Assembly: GCA_014238855.1 (NCBI GenBank)
Contig: JABAAH010000017.1
Span: 2,331-52,780, forward strand
DNA: 50,450 nt
Source of the DNA: Planctomycetota bacterium
GTDB lineage: Bacteria > Planctomycetota > Planctomycetia > Pirellulales > UBA1268
Reading direction: 5' to 3'
Part shown: in pieces, positions 19,996 through 27,962 of the stretch
Position numbering within the stretch: position 1 is the first letter of the stretch
Layout: each line of letters starts with the position of its first letter
The notes under the pieces: generated by a model
What the model saw: only the letters and a program-made list of their open reading frames with translations
What the model was told of the DNA's origin: nothing
Database searches by the model: none
Position numbers and translations under genes: made by a program

Positions 19996-20604
19996 ATGAC
20001 ACAGCCTTGGATCGAAGGCCGCTTTGAAGAAAACATGGTTTTAACAACCGTGGAACAGGCGATTAATTGGGCCCGACAATCGAGCATTTGGCCGATGACC
20101 TTTGGTCTGGCGTGTTGCGCAATCGAAATGATGGCAGCCGGTGCAAGTCGATACGATATGGACCGCTTCGGTGCAGGTGCTTTTCGAGCAACGCCTCGAC
20201 AAGCTGATCTTATGGTTGTTGCTGGAACCGTCACATACAAAATGGCGAGTAGAGTTCGACGGCTTTATAATATGATGCCCGATCCTAAGTACGTCATCGC
20301 AATGGGAGCATGCACTACAGGTGGTGGGCCATACTTCAAATGGGGTTATCACGTTGTGAAAGGTGTCGACCTTGTAGTGCCTGTGGATGTTTATGTTCCC
20401 GGCTGCCCTCCACGCCCCGAGAGTCTCCTTGAGGGACTAATGAGGATACAAGACAAAATCATGGGCCAAAAACTTGCAAAAAATTCAGATGGAACTGGGA
20501 AAGTTTCTGATGAACTCCCTGTGCCGCACCATTCGGGTTACGTCAGTTCGGCTGTCAAAGATGATGGAACATTGGTTTACGATCATCAAAAAGTCCAATC
20601 GTAA
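19996..20604 (+). CDS. nuoB: NADH-quinone oxidoreductase subunit B
   Basis: This 202-residue protein is the complex I subunit that holds cluster N2, the last Fe-S centre before quinone. All four cluster ligands are visible: the adjacent pair in [10 protein letters not shown], one Cys in GACTTGGG, and one in PGCPPRPE. The ATG at 19996 is favoured over an in-frame TTG at 19981 because GGAG lies 9 bases before it. The C-terminal 45 residues extend beyond the conserved core and are polar. No nuoA or nuoC flanks it. Instead it is 39 bases from sufC, so it is separated from the usual complex I operon and is probably co-transcribed with Fe-S assembly genes. Confidence 0.93.
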   Translation: MTQPWIEGRFEENMVLTTVEQAINWARQSSIWPMTFGLACCAIEMMAAGASRYDMDRFGAGAFRATPRQADLMVVAGTVTYKMASRVRRLYNMMPDPKYVIAMGACTTGGGPYFKWGYHVVKGVDLVVPVDVYVPGCPPRPESLLEGLMRIQDKIMGQKLAKNSDGTGKVSDELPVPHHSGYVSSAVKDDGTLVYDHQKVQS

Positions 20605-20643
20605 AAATTGCTTTCGTTATGTAAAAGAAGTTTGGAAAATTGA

Positions 20644-21486
20644 ATGAGCGATCGCTTAGAAATAAAAAATCTTCATGTTGCTGTTGAGGACCAAGAAATA
20701 CTCAAAGGGGTTGACCTTGCCATAGGCCGCGGTGAAGTGCATGCGCTCATGGGCCCAAATGGATCAGGCAAAAGCACTCTCGGCTACGCCATCATGGGTC
20801 ATCCTTCATACGAAGTCACAAATGGCTCAGTTGAATTGGTCGATGCAGATGAAACGAGACATGACATTCTTGCCATGGAACCTGATCTGCGAGCACGAGC
20901 AGGTGTTTTCCTGGCGTTCCAGCGACCAATGGCGATTCCGGGTGTGCGTCTCGCTGATTTTCTTCGACATTCTGTGTCCAATATCCGCAATCCTGACCGA
21001 AAAGAAGGTCAGGAACTTATGCCAATGCGAGACTTTCGAGGTGAATTGAAGAGCAAAATGAAAGAATTGTCGATCGATACTGAATTCGCACGACGGTATG
21101 TTAACGACGGGTTTTCTGGTGGAGAAATGAAACGTGCTGAAATCCTACAACTAGCAATGCTTCGGCCACAATTTGCAATTCTTGATGAAACTGACAGTGG
21201 TCTGGACGCTGATGCAGTTCGCCTTGCCAGCGAGAGCATTGCACGGATTGGTGGCGCAGAGATGGGGATTCTCATAATTACTCACCACGAGCAACTTCTA
21301 GAACACAACATTCCTCTACAAACACATGTCATGCTGGGAGGACGCATTGTTGAATCAGGTGGCCCAGAACTCGCTGCCGAACTTCATAAACAGGGTTACG
21401 ACCGAATTAGAAAAGCGTATCCCGAAGCTGCTGCGGCCGAAGAAGCTATGGAAGCTGATCGCCGTCTCGAAACGACAAAATCCTGA
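20644..21486 (+). CDS. sufC: Fe-S assembly ATPase SufC
   Basis: This 280-residue protein is the ATPase of the SufBCD scaffold, which assembles Fe-S clusters. Walker A is GPNGSGKST near residue 37. The ABC signature is FSGGEMKRAE near residue 158, and Walker B with the following D-loop is FAILDETDSGLD. The YxxxM-G and AFQRP segments are typical of SufC, not of transporters. The C-terminus is about 25 residues longer than E. coli SufC and is rich in Ala and Glu. It lies between nuoB and sufB, 35 bases before the latter, in the order C-B-D. Confidence 0.96.
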   Translation: MSDRLEIKNLHVAVEDQEILKGVDLAIGRGEVHALMGPNGSGKSTLGYAIMGHPSYEVTNGSVELVDADETRHDILAMEPDLRARAGVFLAFQRPMAIPGVRLADFLRHSVSNIRNPDRKEGQELMPMRDFRGELKSKMKELSIDTEFARRYVNDGFSGGEMKRAEILQLAMLRPQFAILDETDSGLDADAVRLASESIARIGGAEMGILIITHHEQLLEHNIPLQTHVMLGGRIVESGGPELAAELHKQGYDRIRKAYPEAAAAEEAMEADRRLETTKS

Positions 21487-21521
21487 GCCAAACCACAAAA
21501 CGTTGAAAAGGAAATCACACG

Positions 21522-22934
21522 ATGTCTACTGACACTGACGCATCTTCGACCCTCGCGCTCGGGGAAATTAATAAGTACGATTTCCGCACAAACACACCGA
21601 GTGTGTTCAAAGCCCGTCGTGGGCTCGACAAAGATATTGTGTCTCAGATTTCTGAGATGAAAAAAGAACCAACATGGATGCGTGACTTCCGCCTGAAATC
21701 ACTTGATATTTTCAACTCCAAACCAATGCCGAAGTGGGGTGGAAATATTGGAATCGATTTTCAGGATATTTTTTATTACCTGAAGCCGGCGGAACAGCAA
21801 GGCAAGACGTGGGACGAAGTTCCAGAAGAAATCAAAAAAACTTTTGATCGTCTTGGAATTCCTGAAGCTGAGAGGAAGTTCCTCTCCGGCGTCAAAGCAC
21901 AATTTGAAAGTGAAGTTGTCTACGGATCTCTCGCAGAGGATCTGGCCAAAAAAGGTGTTATTTTTACAGACACAGACACCGCTGTGCGAGAACATCCAGA
22001 TCTTTTAAAGGAATACTTCGGATCGATTATTTCACCGACTGACAACAAGTTCGCTGCGCTCAATTCAGCAGTGTGGTCTGGTGGTTCATTCATTTACGTC
22101 CCTAAAGGGGTCTCTATCGAGTTCCCCCTCCAGGCATATTTCCGCATCAATGCCGAAAGCATGGGGCAGTTTGAACGAACACTCATCATTGTTGATGAAG
22201 GTGCTCACGTGCATTACGTCGAAGGATGCACCGCTCCGATGTATTCAACCGAGAGTTTGCATTCAGCAGTTGTGGAAATTGTGGTCAAGAAGCATGGCCG
22301 ATGCCGCTATACAACCATTCAAAATTGGGCAAATAACATCTACAACCTTGTCACGAAACGTGCCCTTGCTTACGAAGGCGCAATGATGGAATGGATTGAC
22401 GGCAATCTTGGAAGCCACCTCACCATGAAATACCCTGCGGTCTACATGATGGAACCAGGGGCTCGTGGTGAAATTCTCTCAATAGCTTTCGCTACCGCCG
22501 GCCAGCACCAGGACGCAGGTGCAAAACTTGTTCACGCGGCCCCGAATACATCTGGGCGAATTGTTTCAAAAAGTATTTCAAAAAATGGTGGTCGCTCAAG
22601 CTACCGAGGTCTCGTGCGTGTTGAGCCGGGTGCAAAGAAGAGTCGTTCCAGCGTGGTTTGTGATGCATTGATTCTTGATGACATAAGCCGTAGTGACACA
22701 TACCCATACATTGAAATCGAAGAGCAAGATGTCTCGATTGGTCACGAAGCGAGTGTTTCAAAAATTGGTGAAGAACAATTGTTTTATCTCATGAGCCGGG
22801 GCCTCACAGAGGCTGAAGCAAGCACTATGATCGTTGGTGGTTTCATCGAACCGCTTGTGAAGGAATTGCCCATGGAGTACGCCGTTGAGATGAATCGTCT
22901 GATCGAATTACAGATGGAAGGTTCCGTCGGTTAA
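21522..22934 (+). CDS. sufB: Fe-S assembly scaffold SufB
   Basis: This 470-residue protein is SufB, the scaffold subunit on which Fe-S clusters form. It has the right-handed beta-helix core with typical segments: [11 protein letters not shown] near residue 190, [17 protein letters not shown] near residue 225, and [13 protein letters not shown] near residue 385. The C-terminal helical domain holds [20 protein letters not shown], which binds SufC. Cysteines in EGCTAP and VVCDAL are candidates for cluster handling. AAGGAAA stands 8 bases before the ATG at 21522. It lies between sufC and sufD with short gaps, so the three subunits are probably made together. Confidence 0.97.
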   Translation: MSTDTDASSTLALGEINKYDFRTNTPSVFKARRGLDKDIVSQISEMKKEPTWMRDFRLKSLDIFNSKPMPKWGGNIGIDFQDIFYYLKPAEQQGKTWDEVPEEIKKTFDRLGIPEAERKFLSGVKAQFESEVVYGSLAEDLAKKGVIFTDTDTAVREHPDLLKEYFGSIISPTDNKFAALNSAVWSGGSFIYVPKGVSIEFPLQAYFRINAESMGQFERTLIIVDEGAHVHYVEGCTAPMYSTESLHSAVVEIVVKKHGRCRYTTIQNWANNIYNLVTKRALAYEGAMMEWIDGNLGSHLTMKYPAVYMMEPGARGEILSIAFATAGQHQDAGAKLVHAAPNTSGRIVSKSISKNGGRSSYRGLVRVEPGAKKSRSSVVCDALILDDISRSDTYPYIEIEEQDVSIGHEASVSKIGEEQLFYLMSRGLTEAEASTMIVGGFIEPLVKELPMEYAVEMNRLIELQMEGSVG

Positions 22935-22969
22935 ACTTCTTTTTCCCTACACACCCTTACTTTGGCTTC

Positions 22970-24331
22970 ATGACGACGACAACAGCACCCGCCCCAACGT
23001 TCAATCGACACGCACTCGAACAACTTCTTTCTGAACAACCTCTGCCCGAATGGGCGGAGGCTCACCGGTTGTCGTGCATGGATGCACTCGAAGAACTCTC
23101 ACTGCCGGATCGCCGTCAAGAGCACTGGATGAGAACAGACCTTCGCATGTTCAAGCCGGATGCTTGGGGATTGCGAATACAACCGTCAACCGAATTACCT
23201 GCAGGCCTTCTGGCGGCACGCTTCCGGACTTCTAACGACTCGTCTCAAGACGTCCAAGCGATGGGACAGGCTGACTACGCTGGTCATTTTAAAACAATAA
23301 ATGGACACGTTGTCCGGAATGAAATTGATTCATCTCTGAGTGCACAAGGTGTTGTCTTTGGTACTGCAGAAGATGTCCTTGCAGGCAGCAGCGATGTTCT
23401 GAAAAAACATTGGTTGCAAATTATTGATACAAAAAAAGATTATTTTGCAGCGCTTCACGGGGCATTCCACCGTGGCAGCATGGTTCTTTATGTTCCTCCG
23501 GGCGTAAAAATTGCTGAACCAATTCATTATCTTGCGACAATTGATAACGGTGGTGTCGACACCTCGCATGTACTCGTCGTTCTAGGAGACGGTGCTGAAG
23601 CCACGGTTCTGACCGAAACAGGCAACTGTGGAACAACTGGATCTGACACTGGATTCCACTGCGGTGGAACGGAAATAGTGGTAGGTGAAAATGCTTTTCT
23701 TCGCATGGTGAATGTTCAAAACTGGGATCGTGGTGTTTGGCATGTCGCGCGTCAAAAAGCAGTTGTTCATAAAAATGGAAAACTACAGTGGACGCTTGCA
23801 GCACTTGGCAGCCGACTGTCTCAAGTCGCTCAAGATGTTGCTCTTGTAGGAGACAACGCTGAAGCACAGGTGAATGGCGTCATGTTCACCGAGGGAAAGC
23901 AACAACTGGTTTACAACACACTCCAGCATCATGAAGCCCCCTCCTGTCGTAGTGACCTGTTGTATAAAGGGGCCCTCCAAGACCGGAGCCGACTTGTCTG
24001 GCGTGGAATGATCAAGGTTGATAAAGCAGCCCAAAAAACTAATGGTTACCAGCGAAATGACAACCTCATGCTCTCCGCGGCGGCGCGTTCTGATTCGATA
24101 CCAGGCCTTGAAATTGAGGCCGATGACGTTCGTTGCACTCATGGTGCCACAAGTGGCCGAGTTGACGAAGAGCAAATATTTTATGCACAATCGCGTGGAT
24201 TGTCGGCAGATGAGGCCGCCCGACTCGTCGTCGCAGGATTCTTTCAGCAAGTTTTCGACCGTATAACAATCGCTTCTGTTCGAGAAGCATTAGCAACGGC
24301 AATCGGAAGCAGAATTCGAAGGGTCTCCTGA
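22970..24331 (+). CDS. sufD: Fe-S assembly protein SufD
   Basis: This 453-residue protein is SufD, the partner of SufB in the SufBCD complex. It has the beta-helix core, with VLYVPPGVKIAEPIHYL near residue 175, and the C-terminal motif QSRGLSADEAARLVVAGFF, which matches the SufC-binding end of SufB. The central part is less conserved, as usual for SufD. No cysteine desulfurase (SufS) or sulfur carrier (SufE or SufU) follows; a Rieske-MIP18 fusion comes next. The ATG at 22970 lies 35 bases after the sufB stop, with little evidence of a Shine-Dalgarno site. Confidence 0.94.
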   Translation: MTTTTAPAPTFNRHALEQLLSEQPLPEWAEAHRLSCMDALEELSLPDRRQEHWMRTDLRMFKPDAWGLRIQPSTELPAGLLAARFRTSNDSSQDVQAMGQADYAGHFKTINGHVVRNEIDSSLSAQGVVFGTAEDVLAGSSDVLKKHWLQIIDTKKDYFAALHGAFHRGSMVLYVPPGVKIAEPIHYLATIDNGGVDTSHVLVVLGDGAEATVLTETGNCGTTGSDTGFHCGGTEIVVGENAFLRMVNVQNWDRGVWHVARQKAVVHKNGKLQWTLAALGSRLSQVAQDVALVGDNAEAQVNGVMFTEGKQQLVYNTLQHHEAPSCRSDLLYKGALQDRSRLVWRGMIKVDKAAQKTNGYQRNDNLMLSAAARSDSIPGLEIEADDVRCTHGATSGRVDEEQIFYAQSRGLSADEAARLVVAGFFQQVFDRITIASVREALATAIGSRIRRVS

Positions 24332-24377
24332 TCCTTGAAATACAATCGCTTCTAAGTCCCCGAAGAGTCTTTCATTT

Positions 24378-25190
24378 ATGCCAGAATACGTTCATGTTGC
24401 GAGTACCTCCGACGTCCAAGATCCGGGGAAATTACTTGTTGAGGTCGATGCCGAAATGATTGCGTTATTCCACGTAGGTGGATCATTTTATGCCATTGAC
24501 GATGTTTGTACACATGACGGAGGCCCTCTTGTAGACGGTGAGTTGCAGGACTACACCATCGCTTGCCCGAGACATGGAGCAAAGTTTGATATCCGGACTG
24601 GTGCAGCTCTTTCGATGCCAGCCATTCGTCCAACTCTTTCCCATGATGTGAAAGTCGATAGCGGGTCTGTCTTCGTGCGTCTTCGTGAGGCTGGATCGGG
24701 GCCCAGTGGAAATCCGGCACCATCTGCTGGACCAAGAGCATCTACCGCAAGTGTTTTCCCAACCGAGACCACCGATAAGCAAGAAACCCTTGCGTCTACT
24801 GATGCGTCTACTGATGCGTCTACTGATGCGTCTACTGATGGGAATACTGCAATAGAAAGCCTGACGAGTGCGACTCTCTCTGAGGACATTGTTCGAGAAT
24901 TACTAAAGCAAGTTAAGGACCCGGAATTATTCGTCAATATTATTGACCTTGGACTTATTTACGACGTTTCGCTTAGCCCAGCACCTGAAAATTCAAAACA
25001 GCATGTCTCAATTGATATGACGATGACAAGCCCGGCTTGCCCTGCTGGTCCCCAGTTGATTGCTGATACAAAACGTGCTGTTAATACGCATGAATCAGTC
25101 GAAGATGTCGAAGTTCGCATTGTTATGGAACCACCGTGGACGCCAGACCGAATGACCGATGACGGCCGTGACCAACTAGGAATCTTTTGA
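24378..25190 (+). CDS. Rieske [2Fe-2S] ferredoxin domain fused to a MIP18/SufT-like domain
   Basis: This 270-residue protein joins two domains. Residues 1-100 are a Rieske ferredoxin of the type found in oxygenases, with both cluster motifs: CTHDGGP (Cys-x-His) and CPRHGAKFD (Cys-x-x-His). Residues about 165-270 are a MIP18 (DUF59) domain of the SufT family, with LLKQVKDPELFVNIIDLGLI, MTSPACPAG and PPWTPDRM motifs. The cysteine in SPACPAG is the conserved one. The linker (about 105-160) is rich in Ser, Thr, Ala and Asp and contains four ASTD repeats. SufT proteins help Fe-S maturation, so the fusion probably delivers or senses clusters in the SUF system. It lies between sufD and mfnD. Confidence 0.9.
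   Translation: MPEYVHVASTSDVQDPGKLLVEVDAEMIALFHVGGSFYAIDDVCTHDGGPLVDGELQDYTIACPRHGAKFDIRTGAALSMPAIRPTLSHDVKVDSGSVFVRLREAGSGPSGNPAPSAGPRASTASVFPTETTDKQETLASTDASTDASTDASTDGNTAIESLTSATLSEDIVRELLKQVKDPELFVNIIDLGLIYDVSLSPAPENSKQHVSIDMTMTSPACPAGPQLIADTKRAVNTHESVEDVEVRIVMEPPWTPDRMTDDGRDQLGIF
24792..24839 (+). repeat. Four tandem 12-bp repeats inside the Rieske-MIP18 linker
   Basis: GCGTCTACTGAT is repeated four times without a mismatch, encoding ASTD four times within the linker between the two domains. The repeats are in frame, so changes in copy number would lengthen or shorten the linker by four residues each. Identical copies suggest recent expansion or a slippage-prone stretch. Confidence 0.95.
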
Positions 25191-25214
25191 TTCCTCCCCC
25201 TACTGCACTCTAGC

Positions 25215-26261
25215 ATGCGTCTCTTGATATACGAATGGTCCTGCTCAGGTGGCATGCAGAGTGAGACGGCTCGTACGATTCTGAAGAAGATGCCACTTGC
25301 AGGATTTCTTAAAGAAGGGCGACTCATGCTTGAGTCACTCGCGCGGGATGCTTCAAAAAACATGAGTATCGATGTCACCGTTATGGTTGACGAAACTCTC
25401 GCCCCAGAAGAAGCCCCTCAACTTCCTGAAGATAGTACGGTTCAGAGCGTGGCCTGTGGGTGTGATATCGAATTACTACTGGAGATCGCTCCCCATTTTG
25501 ATCACATAATTTTCATAGCTCCAGAAACGCAGGGAGTCTTGGTACATTCACTTCAAAAAATTGAGGATGCGGGTTTCGGAGACCGGCTCATCAACTGCCC
25601 CATACCTTTTGTCTCTGCCGCAAGCGACAAGCACACAACATGCACAATACTTGCTGCAGCTGGTATTCCAACACCAACTGGCTACACCGTGCCAGCTGGT
25701 GGAGAACTTCCTGCTGACTGTCATTTGCCCGCCGTATTAAAACCACGTATGAGTGCCGGGTGTGATGGCCTCAGAATCATCTACAGCTATTCTGACTTTA
25801 TCGCACCAGAAATAGACTCACGACTTGAACACCTTGTCTCCGGCATACATGGAAGCTGCTGCTGCCTCTGTACTACTGATTCAATAATCCCTCTCCTTCC
25901 TTGCGAACAGCTATTTACTACCCAATCACAGCCAGCGTACCTTGGCTGTCACCCTGCTCCCGCAGCCTTGCATGGTCGCATACAGGCCCTTGCAGTACGA
26001 TCAATTGAAGCTTTGGGAAGAGCAACGAATTCAAGAGCTCGTGGTTGGGTTGGTGTTGATATGATTTTGGGAAATTATGATGACGGCCGTGACGACCGAG
26101 TGCTCGAAATAAATCCACGCTTCACTACTTCTTTTGTTGGCTTATCACGTGGTCAACAAGATGGGCTCCTTGGTCCACTCCTGAATCATGTCCGTGGTAA
26201 ACCAATTCGTATTGCTCCATGGAAAAAAGAAGCCTGTACGTTCTCTCTTGCATCAAAGTAA
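25215..26261 (+). CDS. mfnD: ATP-grasp ligase, MfnD-like (tyramine-glutamate ligase of methanofuran synthesis)
   Basis: This 348-residue protein is an ATP-grasp enzyme. LPAVLKPRMSAGCDGLRII near residue 180 is the nucleotide-binding Lys segment. DRVLEINPRFTTSFVGL near residue 300 holds the metal-binding Glu and Asn. The start LLIYEWSCSGGM is characteristic of the family that includes archaeal MfnD, which joins glutamate to tyramine in methanofuran synthesis, and its homologues in the tetrahydromethanopterin gene clusters of methylotrophs. The next two genes are mfnF-like and mfnE-like, which strengthens this call. Its exact amine and amino-acid substrates in this organism are inferred. It lies 24 bases after the Rieske-MIP18 gene, so it is probably in the same transcript. 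Confidence 0.8.
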   Translation: MRLLIYEWSCSGGMQSETARTILKKMPLAGFLKEGRLMLESLARDASKNMSIDVTVMVDETLAPEEAPQLPEDSTVQSVACGCDIELLLEIAPHFDHIIFIAPETQGVLVHSLQKIEDAGFGDRLINCPIPFVSAASDKHTTCTILAAAGIPTPTGYTVPAGGELPADCHLPAVLKPRMSAGCDGLRIIYSYSDFIAPEIDSRLEHLVSGIHGSCCCLCTTDSIIPLLPCEQLFTTQSQPAYLGCHPAPAALHGRIQALAVRSIEALGRATNSRARGWVGVDMILGNYDDGRDDRVLEINPRFTTSFVGLSRGQQDGLLGPLLNHVRGKPIRIAPWKKEACTFSLASK

Positions 26262-26280
26262 CACGCAACGGTCGTCTATC

Positions 26281-27300
26281 ATGGCATCATCGTCCACGAA
26301 CTCATGGCTGGCATTTGATATCGGAGGCGCAAACATCAAGGCAGCCGACGGACAAGGGTGGTCACATAGCGAACCATTTGCAATGTGGCAGGAATGGAAG
26401 CGACTCCCTGATGCAATTAGGCATATTCAAAGCCTCCGCCCTGCCACCCACTATGCAGTCACCATGACCGGAGAAATCGCTGACTGTTTTCCAGAACGTA
26501 GCGATGGCGTCAGACATATTGTTCAGTCGTGTTCACTTGCTACTGGGACCGATAACGTTTTTTTTTACAGTGTCACTGGTGTCCTCATTGATGCCAAAGA
26601 GGCGATCCATCAACCGCTCGATGTTGCTGCTTCAAACTGGCACGCACTGGCTCGACTGGCTGGCTCGCTTGCTCCCCTGGGGAATAGCTGGCTGGTTGAC
26701 ATCGGCTCAACGACGACTGACATCGTACCCCTTTCCTGCGGCAAGCCAGCACCTAAAGGACTCACCGATTGGGATCGGCTCGCCCACGGTGAACTTGTTT
26801 ACACGGGCATAGAGCGTACGCCTCTACCAACGCTCGTGCATACGCTACCTCACCGAGGTGCCATGCGCCCACTTGCGCGCGAGTGGTTTGCCACAACACA
26901 AGATGCGTGGCTCCTCCTCGGCTACCTGGAAGAAGACAGTAAGTCGGTCAACACAGCTGACAGAAAACCCGCCACTCGAGATGCAGCTCGCGTTCGAATT
27001 GCACGTACAATGCTGCTTGAGCCAAATGCATTCACTCTTGCAGATGCAATTGAAGCAGCCGAGGCAATCGCTACATCACAAATTCTTTTGATCAAAGATG
27101 CTATGCAACTGATCATACAACACCAGCAAAAAGAAGACTGTATTGTCCTGAGCGGTCAGGGAGAGCTCATCGCAAGAAAAGTTTTGAGTCACATGAATTG
27201 GGAGCCCCGGACCATCTCGCTCAAACATGCTTATGGTGATGAAATATCACGTGTTGCTCCCGCTCATGCGGTAGCATTAATTGCCCGGCAGATCCTATGA
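26281..27300 (+). CDS. mfnF: MfnF-like protein (H4MPT-linked C1-transfer pathway family)
   Basis: This 339-residue protein has the actin/hydantoinase-like ATPase fold, with FDIGGANIKAADG at residues 10-22 and DIGSTTTDIVPL near residue 140 as its two phosphate loops. It matches the family described as tetrahydromethanopterin-linked C1-transfer pathway protein. The archaeal member MfnF condenses the furan pyrophosphate with gamma-glutamyltyramine in methanofuran synthesis. The ATG at 26281 starts 19 bases after the mfnD stop; an upstream in-frame ATG at 26188 would overlap mfnD and adds no conserved sequence. Its stop overlaps the mfnE start (ATGA), so those two are translationally coupled. Confidence 0.8.
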   Translation: MASSSTNSWLAFDIGGANIKAADGQGWSHSEPFAMWQEWKRLPDAIRHIQSLRPATHYAVTMTGEIADCFPERSDGVRHIVQSCSLATGTDNVFFYSVTGVLIDAKEAIHQPLDVAASNWHALARLAGSLAPLGNSWLVDIGSTTTDIVPLSCGKPAPKGLTDWDRLAHGELVYTGIERTPLPTLVHTLPHRGAMRPLAREWFATTQDAWLLLGYLEEDSKSVNTADRKPATRDAARVRIARTMLLEPNAFTLADAIEAAEAIATSQILLIKDAMQLIIQHQQKEDCIVLSGQGELIARKVLSHMNWEPRTISLKHAYGDEISRVAPAHAVALIARQIL

Positions 27301-27932
27301 AGAAAACCAAAGCCTATAAAAACTCTCTCTGGAAGTGGGAATCTGGCTGGCTTCGGCAGCCCGATGACAAACACGCGAGACAAGGACTCGTCATTAAAAT
27401 CGGCGGTAGTCTTTTTACAACCAGCGGCTGGCAACATGCCGTTGGATCACTCATTGCTGATGAATCAGCGTCCACACAATCGATTGTGATAATCTCAGGG
27501 GGCGGCGCCGTCGTGGATGGGCTCCGACGACTTGATACAAAAACCCCCTCGTCAGGCCCATTAATGCATCGGCTTGCACTTGAAGCCATGGGTATTACAG
27601 CTCAGTTTGTTGCAACGACGCTTGGCCTGCCACTTTACGAGCAACACTCTGGTGACTCTCCCGCTGTCCTCGACATAAGCAAGCAGTGGGCACATACCGC
27701 AATCAACTCCCTTCCCCATTCATGGGAGACAACGAGCGACTCTATTGCGGCTACAGTCGCTACCACAAAGAACTCTTCATTACTTCTCATAAAAAGCAGC
27801 CCACCAAAAACCGAAAACATAGAGTGGCTGGCATCTCATGGCTGGGTGGATCAGCATTTCCCAATGGCCTGCGTCGGCCTAAAAAGCATTCGCTGGACAG
27901 CACAACAACAGCCAAATCGGCCAAACTGTTAG
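27297..27932 (+). CDS. mfnE: Amino-acid-kinase-fold protein, MfnE-like
   Basis: This 211-residue protein has the amino-acid-kinase fold: LVIKIGGSLFTTSGW at the start of the domain and IVIISGGGAVVDGLR near residue 62, the two glycine loops that hold ATP. The archaeal homologue MfnE phosphorylates the aminomethyl-furan phosphate to a pyrophosphate for methanofuran synthesis. It follows mfnF with a 4-base overlap, so mfnD, mfnF and mfnE form one unit covering the last steps of the pathway. The first 25 residues, rich in Lys and Trp, precede the conserved core. It ends 30 bases from the convergent DUF1598-like gene. No other methanofuran or C1-dehydrogenase genes lie in the window. Confidence 0.75.
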   Translation: MKKTKAYKNSLWKWESGWLRQPDDKHARQGLVIKIGGSLFTTSGWQHAVGSLIADESASTQSIVIISGGGAVVDGLRRLDTKTPSSGPLMHRLALEAMGITAQFVATTLGLPLYEQHSGDSPAVLDISKQWAHTAINSLPHSWETTSDSIAATVATTKNSSLLLIKSSPPKTENIEWLASHGWVDQHFPMACVGLKSIRWTAQQQPNRPNC

Positions 27933-27962
27933 CCAGCGACTACTACTTTTAGACCAAACAAT

